Source: Ignavibacteriota bacterium
GTDB lineage: Bacteria; Bacteroidota; Ignavibacteria; Ignavibacteriales; Ignavibacteriaceae
DNA: 64,000 bases
Assembly: GCA_013285405.1 (NCBI GenBank)
Contig: CP053446.1
Location: 124,001 to 188,000 of the forward strand
Direction of reading: 5' to 3'
The notes below the pieces were generated by a model. It was not told where the DNA came from. It saw only the letters and a list, made by a program, of their open reading frames with translations, and did not search any database. The position numbers and the translations under genes were made by a program. Within the stretch, counting starts at the first letter, position 1; each line of letters starts with the position of its first letter. Shown here piece after piece: positions 59,823-64,000 of the stretch.

Positions 59823-61628
59823 TTACTTCAGCAAAATTAATTTCTTCGTCTCCATAAAATTTCCTGAAGTTAATGTGTAGAAATAAATCCCACTCGTTAA
59901 TGCCGAGCCTGATCGGCTTGGAAGTTCTGCTGCGTTGAAAGTAATTGAGTAATTTCCTGCTTCTTGATTTTCATTTACCAATGAAGCTACTTCTGTTCCG
60001 AGCATATCATAAACTTTCAAAGAAACTTCTCCTGCATTTTTTATTGAGTATGAAATTGTTGTTGTTGGGTTAAAAGGATTGGGGTAGTTCTGGCTGAGTT
60101 CATAGTTGTAACTTAACGCTGCAGAACCAGAGTTGTTAACTTTATTTGTTGCATTCGAACCATTATTCCCAGGAGAGTTATGTATGAATTTCAAAAATTC
60201 GATCATTACGGTCGAGGAATAAGCTGAATAATGATTGTTATTATCTAAAGCTCTCATTCTGTATTCAGCAAAATAACTCTCTCCGGAACCAGCACCTTGA
60301 ACTTCTGAATCTATGAACTGAGATATACTACCGCCGGGAGAATAAACAACTGTCCAAGGTCCCCAGGGATTATCCAGAAACTTTATTCTGCGTTCAACTT
60401 GATAAGCATTATATGTCTTTACAAATACATCAGGTTCGTTATTTAATTGCCAGGTTAGCTTTGCGCACTGTACATTTCCTTGTTGATATGGATTAACTGC
60501 TAATCCAGTAGGTGCAAGTGGAGCATCATCATAATGCCTGAATTTTATTTTCGAAGGATAATCTGGATTGGAAACTCTTAACAGATATAAATCATTCGAA
60601 TTTGAACTTAAGAAACTTGATTGCTCAAACAAAGGTACATTTGCGATAACACCTGAATAAGTTGTACCTGTAAGATACTTGTGAACATAGTTGACAGCCT
60701 GTTCATCATAATAGATAATATGTATTCTGTTATTAAGCGTATTATTGACAACGTGTATTTTGTTAACCGGAGTGAAAAGGTTTTCGTTGTTTTGATTCCA
60801 AGTGGAACTACCCAAACTTCTATATGAATGACCAATATATGAGCCTTCTGTACCGATTGAAGCATAGTCCGCTCTGTACATTTCATTTAAATAGTTACTA
60901 GAAATAATTGGTTTACCCTTTCTCAGATTGGTTGTATATGGTAAATAATTGAACGGAACGCTCTGAGATGCTTGCCAGGTACCTGAAGAACGGTCTCTAG
61001 TTTTTGGTTCATCAAATTGATATTTAATAAAGCTTACGTGAACTCTGTCAGGTGAAAATGTTAAATCAGGTTCGTCTCCACCGTACTCTTCATTATCTGT
61101 AATATTTTTATATTCGCTCCAACTAGGACCCGATGGAGTAAATTTTATGAAGTGTGAATCATAGCCCCAACCGCTTACTCTGACTTCTGACCAAACTATG
61201 TAAATTAATGCATCATATTTATAAGCAAGAATTTTATTGCAGCCGGTATTGACTAAATCACGACTAGAAAATGTGTTATTCCAGGTATCACCGAGATTGG
61301 TGCTTCTTGCTACTTTAATATCATCGTTTTTGTAATAGACTGCATAAACGTCATTTCCAAATGCAACTACGTTTGCATGATTAGTTCCTGCGCCTTCTGA
61401 TTCAATTACTTTGTCGTATTTTATTACACCTCCATTCGAGTTCACAAGTGCATATCTTATTCCTCCATTCCTTGAGTAAACAATATGCACACCATTTTGA
61501 TCTACAAACGAAGTAACTATTGTATTTGACTGGACAAAGAAATTAATATCGGTTTCAGACGACCAATAATTCTGACTAAAGCCGACTGATATAAATAAAA
61601 CTGTAAGAATAAAAATTAGCTTTTTCAT
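59823..61628 (-). CDS. T9SS-sorted propeller-FN3 protein (copy A')
   Basis: A 601-aa paralogue of the protein at 55764, with a signal peptide (MKKLIFILTVLFISVGFSQ). The propeller carries 'NGVHIVYSRNGGIRYALVNS', 'ARSTNLGDTWNNTFSSRDLV' and 'ALIYIVWSEVRVSGWGYDS'. The FN3-like domain starts 'APLAPTGLAVNPYQQGNVQC'. The T9SS domain ('QNYPNPFNPTTTISYSIKNA', 'ETKKLILLK') is nearly identical to that of copy A but has 'RSGSALT' inserted before the last strand, encoded by a CCGAGCC-N5-GGCTTGG palindrome near 59906. It starts 47 bp after gene B' and probably shares its transcript. Confidence 0.88.
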   Translation of the reverse strand: MKKLIFILTVLFISVGFSQNYWSSETDINFFVQSNTIVTSFVDQNGVHIVYSRNGGIRYALVNSNGGVIKYDKVIESEGAGTNHANVVAFGNDVYAVYYKNDDIKVARSTNLGDTWNNTFSSRDLVNTGCNKILAYKYDALIYIVWSEVRVSGWGYDSHFIKFTPSGPSWSEYKNITDNEEYGGDEPDLTFSPDRVHVSFIKYQFDEPKTRDRSSGTWQASQSVPFNYLPYTTNLRKGKPIISSNYLNEMYRADYASIGTEGSYIGHSYRSLGSSTWNQNNENLFTPVNKIHVVNNTLNNRIHIIYYDEQAVNYVHKYLTGTTYSGVIANVPLFEQSSFLSSNSNDLYLLRVSNPDYPSKIKFRHYDDAPLAPTGLAVNPYQQGNVQCAKLTWQLNNEPDVFVKTYNAYQVERRIKFLDNPWGPWTVVYSPGGSISQFIDSEVQGAGSGESYFAEYRMRALDNNNHYSAYSSTVMIEFLKFIHNSPGNNGSNATNKVNNSGSAALSYNYELSQNYPNPFNPTTTISYSIKNAGEVSLKVYDMLGTEVASLVNENQEAGNYSITFNAAELPSRSGSALTSGIYFYTLTSGNFMETKKLILLK

Positions 61629-61675
61629 TTTAGTTCTCCCTTTTTATCCAGGCTCAGCAAATAAGATGAGTCTGA

Positions 61676-63421
61676 TTATTTAATTAAAACTGATTTAATT
61701 GTTTTGCTGTATTTATCAGCAATCATTGTAATGAAATAAATTCCGGAAGGAACTAAATTTCCATTTACATCTGTTCCATTCCAGATAATTTCATATTCTC
61801 CGCTTAAGCAGGTTTCATTTATTAATACTTTTATCTCTTCCCCGAGTGAATTATAAATGCATAAAGATACTCTTGCGTCCGATGGTAAATGAAATTTTAT
61901 CCTGGTTTCAGGATTGAATGGATTTGGATAGTTATTATACAAATCAAATCTATCAAGAATAGGATTATAATTATCATCTACTTCAGAAATCTTATTGCGT
62001 TTATGAAAAACAGAGTAATAAGCACTCTTCTGAGATGGAAAGTAAAGGTAATGATTTGCAACAATTTCATAAGTTCCATCACCATCTAAATCAGCAGCAT
62101 CAATTCTATCTATCAATTGACTTGAGTATGTAGTATCAATTAATGGTAAGAGGTTAATAAAATCGAAATAGTAAGAACCTACGCCATTATTTTTAATCCC
62201 AAAAACAAAATCTCCGTTTGCAAGAAAAAGATCTTTCTTCCCATCATAGTCCAGATCACAAAAACGCAATTTACCTGTTGTAAAAGCAAAAAGTCCCCGA
62301 ATATCAATCTGGTAAACCTGCTCATAATTTCCGGGCACGTCAGCTTCAAAAACGTAAATTCTTGTTACACCGCCATAAAGGCTGCTGTTGAAATCACCAC
62401 CTATCCATATCTCCGGCTTCCCGTTACCATCCATATCGTCTGTAAAAGTGGTCAGATATGCATTATAAGTTTGGAGTGTATCTTCAAGTTCAACCATATA
62501 TTGCTTTCCCTGAACATGTTCGTATATATAGAATTTACCATCTATACTTCCGGTTCCAAAATTTCCTTTCACATCCTGATCAAAATCACCCGTTGAAATA
62601 CCATAAGTATATTTATCAGGTAATGGGCGATGATAATAAATAAGTTCATAATTATTTATTTGAGGATTATACTTAGCCACGTGGTTGCTGTATGACCATA
62701 CACTATCACCATCTCCTGCATCCAGAAAATAAATTATCTCGAGATTAATATCATTATCAATATCATAAAATGTTGGTGTGTTGGGTTGATACTGTGGGGG
62801 AAAGGAGTTATAGATAAAATTGAAATTATTGATTAAATCATTAGGTGTATTCTGTTTGAAAAATTTCATACTGTTTTCCCTACCTCTATAGAAAATATCC
62901 AACAGTCCATCATTTGTAATGTCTCCAACATCAAAAAACTTATCAGATGAATCCAACGGAAAATCATAAATCAAGCTGAATAACGAGTCATTACTTTGCT
63001 CATAAATTTGTGTGGCATGAAAATCCAAAAACGGTGAATTATTGACAAATCGATAAACATAAAGTTCCATCTTATTATTCTTATTAGCATCAATGGCAAT
63101 GTAATTTGCTGAGTAAGCATTATAGGCTGGTATTTTTCCATAGGAACGGTATAGATTATCATAGTAACTGAGATTTAGTGTATCTAGCTCTAAAATCAAG
63201 TCTGCTTGACTAAGATTATCTTCTTCTGGGAATGCTCGCAAAGATTTTAAGTAGCGGTCATTTGTTGCCTTGTCAATTACTTCGAAGGTGCTATCCTGCA
63301 AAAGATGGACATCAATACCTGGATTATTCCTGAATTCATTAAATGACCTTTTTTGTGCAAATGTGCTTTGAGCTACTGTCATAACTAATAATATCACAAT
63401 AAAAAATTTATTCAATAACAT
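61676..63421 (-). CDS. T9SS-sorted FG-GAP repeat protein (copy B')
   Basis: A 581-aa FG-GAP protein with a signal peptide (NKFFIVILLVMTVAQSTFAQ). About seven calcium-loop repeats are visible: 'DANKNNKMELYVY', 'DITNDGLLDIFYRG', 'DIDNDINLEIIYF', 'DFDQDVKGNFGTGS', 'DMDGNGKPEIWIGG', 'DLDYDGKKDLFLAN' and 'DLDGDGTYEIVAN'. The T9SS domain ends it ('NNYPNPFNPETRIKFH', 'KTIKSVLIK'). It is a diverged paralogue of copy B: 'DGNGKPExWIGGDF' is kept but most loops differ. First gene of the first B-A unit. Confidence 0.9.
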   Translation of the reverse strand: MLLNKFFIVILLVMTVAQSTFAQKRSFNEFRNNPGIDVHLLQDSTFEVIDKATNDRYLKSLRAFPEEDNLSQADLILELDTLNLSYYDNLYRSYGKIPAYNAYSANYIAIDANKNNKMELYVYRFVNNSPFLDFHATQIYEQSNDSLFSLIYDFPLDSSDKFFDVGDITNDGLLDIFYRGRENSMKFFKQNTPNDLINNFNFIYNSFPPQYQPNTPTFYDIDNDINLEIIYFLDAGDGDSVWSYSNHVAKYNPQINNYELIYYHRPLPDKYTYGISTGDFDQDVKGNFGTGSIDGKFYIYEHVQGKQYMVELEDTLQTYNAYLTTFTDDMDGNGKPEIWIGGDFNSSLYGGVTRIYVFEADVPGNYEQVYQIDIRGLFAFTTGKLRFCDLDYDGKKDLFLANGDFVFGIKNNGVGSYYFDFINLLPLIDTTYSSQLIDRIDAADLDGDGTYEIVANHYLYFPSQKSAYYSVFHKRNKISEVDDNYNPILDRFDLYNNYPNPFNPETRIKFHLPSDARVSLCIYNSLGEEIKVLINETCLSGEYEIIWNGTDVNGNLVPSGIYFITMIADKYSKTIKSVLIK

Positions 63422-63468
63422 ACTATCCTCTTAATAAAAATTTCGTGGAAGAGATTTGCTTATCTCCG

Positions 63469-63691
63469 AGCTATGTAAAACCAGAAGGGAAGAATAAGAA
63501 ATGAATGGATGGTTGATTGAATTGCTGTATGGAAACTTTGAAAGTTTCATACAGAATAATCTGGATTGGTGAAAATAATTTCACCATCTTTCTCGCTCCG
63601 GAGAGAGAGAGAGAGCTAAATATCGTGCCACCTTTGAAGAACTTATTTCTGAAAAAAAGTTCATCGGTTTTCTACCCTGAATTAATTTCAA
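63469..63691 (-). repeat. Upstream repeat of the T9SS operon, copy 2
   Basis: These 223 bp are ~97% identical to 59402-59626. The GA tract is 15 nt (17 in copy 1). The inverted repeat GAAACTTT-G-AAAGTTTC is perfect here, and the GGTGAAA/TTTCACC palindrome is unchanged. It begins ~48 bp upstream of gene B'. Confidence 0.85.
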
Positions 63692-63805
63692 CAGAAACTT
63701 AGATAAGGAATTTTAGAAAGTCAAGGTGGTTCTTGATAAATTGTTGAACTCGTAAAAAAACCCACGATCACTCGAGAATTTACAAGCACTAAATAGATTT
63801 AATTT

Positions 63806-64000
63806 TTACTTTTTCAAAACCGCAGTCACTTTTTTCGCAGCATCAGCAAATGAATCAGCAACTTCAAAGTTTAATCCTGATTCTCTCAGAAGTATTCCTG
63901 CTTCTTTTGCGTTCGTACCTTCAAGCCGTACAACAATCGGAACAGCAACGTGCATTTCTTTTGCTGCGTCAATAACTCCCTGTGCAACCCGGTCGCATCT
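63806..64000 (-). CDS. sucC: Succinyl-CoA ligase (ADP-forming) beta subunit, C-terminal end
   Basis: Only the last 64 residues are inside the window. They read 'CDRVAQGVIDAAKEMHVAVP' and 'IVVRLEGTNAKEAGILLRES', then 'GLNFEVADSFADAAKKVTAV', ending LKK. This is the C-terminal part of the SucC ligase domain, with the typical 'P.VVRL.GTN...G...L..SGL' signature. The enzyme makes succinate and ATP from succinyl-CoA in the TCA cycle. It is on the minus strand, running out of the window. Confidence 0.95.
   Translation of the reverse strand, partial: RCDRVAQGVIDAAKEMHVAVPIVVRLEGTNAKEAGILLRESGLNFEVADSFADAAKKVTAVLKK

Noticed and set aside
62971-63702. Small open frames near the end of the window
   Set aside because: They are shadows of the FG-GAP gene or lie in the duplicated leader repeat.
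1-64000. tRNA, rRNA or riboswitch genes
   Set aside because: Gaps were read for cloverleaf-like and conserved RNA features by eye; nothing convincing was found, though a covariance search was not possible.

Overview
The window is AT-rich bacterial chromosome. About a dozen secreted proteins end in the type IX secretion (T9SS) sorting domain, with 'NYPNPFNPST' and a final 'KKMILLK'-like strand. With many lipoproteins, outer-membrane barrels and FG-GAP/BNR surface proteins, this points to the Bacteroidota/Ignavibacteriota side of the FCB group, most likely an Ignavibacteria-like organism (inference from protein style; no rRNA or tRNA gene was found).

Layout. 1-8.2 kb: two T9SS cargo proteins, a CPBP protease, an APC permease, an acyl-CoA dehydrogenase relic, a PepSY protein, an M28 peptidase whose sorting domain is cut by an in-frame stop, an NTF2-like protein and a rhodanese. 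8.2-13.1 kb: an accessory block read here as an integron-type cassette array without an integrase in view: PIN/antitoxin, BrnT/BrnA and Phd/ParE modules plus three small lipoprotein cassettes, separated by related attC-like repeats. 13.5-21.1 kb: REP-like repeats, an amidohydrolase with a palindrome inserted in its signal region, and a minus-strand run purM, TatD-radical SAM fusion, PBP4-type carboxypeptidase, prmA. 21.3-30.0 kb: hrcA-grpE-dnaJ, a ComEA-like protein, a PilM-like protein, rsmD and two T9SS proteins. 30.3-36.1 kb: a deacetylase-like protein, a zinc metallopeptidase, coaD, and an aminotransferase translationally coupled to pckA. 36.2-45.6 kb: T9SS and envelope proteins, then a rearranged stretch with duplicated pckA tails, a duplicated DUF1572 gene, an IS701-like fragment, a DUF4143 ATPase between matching palindromes, and a DUF433/PIN-like pair. 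45.7-55.6 kb: two BNR-repeat T9SS proteins, mscL, a lipoprotein, an outer-membrane protein, a second aminotransferase, aroE and a TPR protein. 55.7-63.7 kb: a tandem duplication of a two-gene T9SS operon (FG-GAP protein followed by a propeller/FN3 protein) with nearly identical upstream repeats. The end of the window holds the 3' end of sucC.

How it fits together. Housekeeping blocks (heat shock control, purine, shikimate, CoA, gluconeogenesis, ribosome and rRNA methylation) alternate with fast-evolving envelope and secretion genes. The most unusual layer is small-repeat activity. Short palindromes occur between genes and also, in frame, inside coding regions, repeatedly in the loops of T9SS sorting domains. 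The cassette array is the strongest candidate for a larger system that deserves follow-up.
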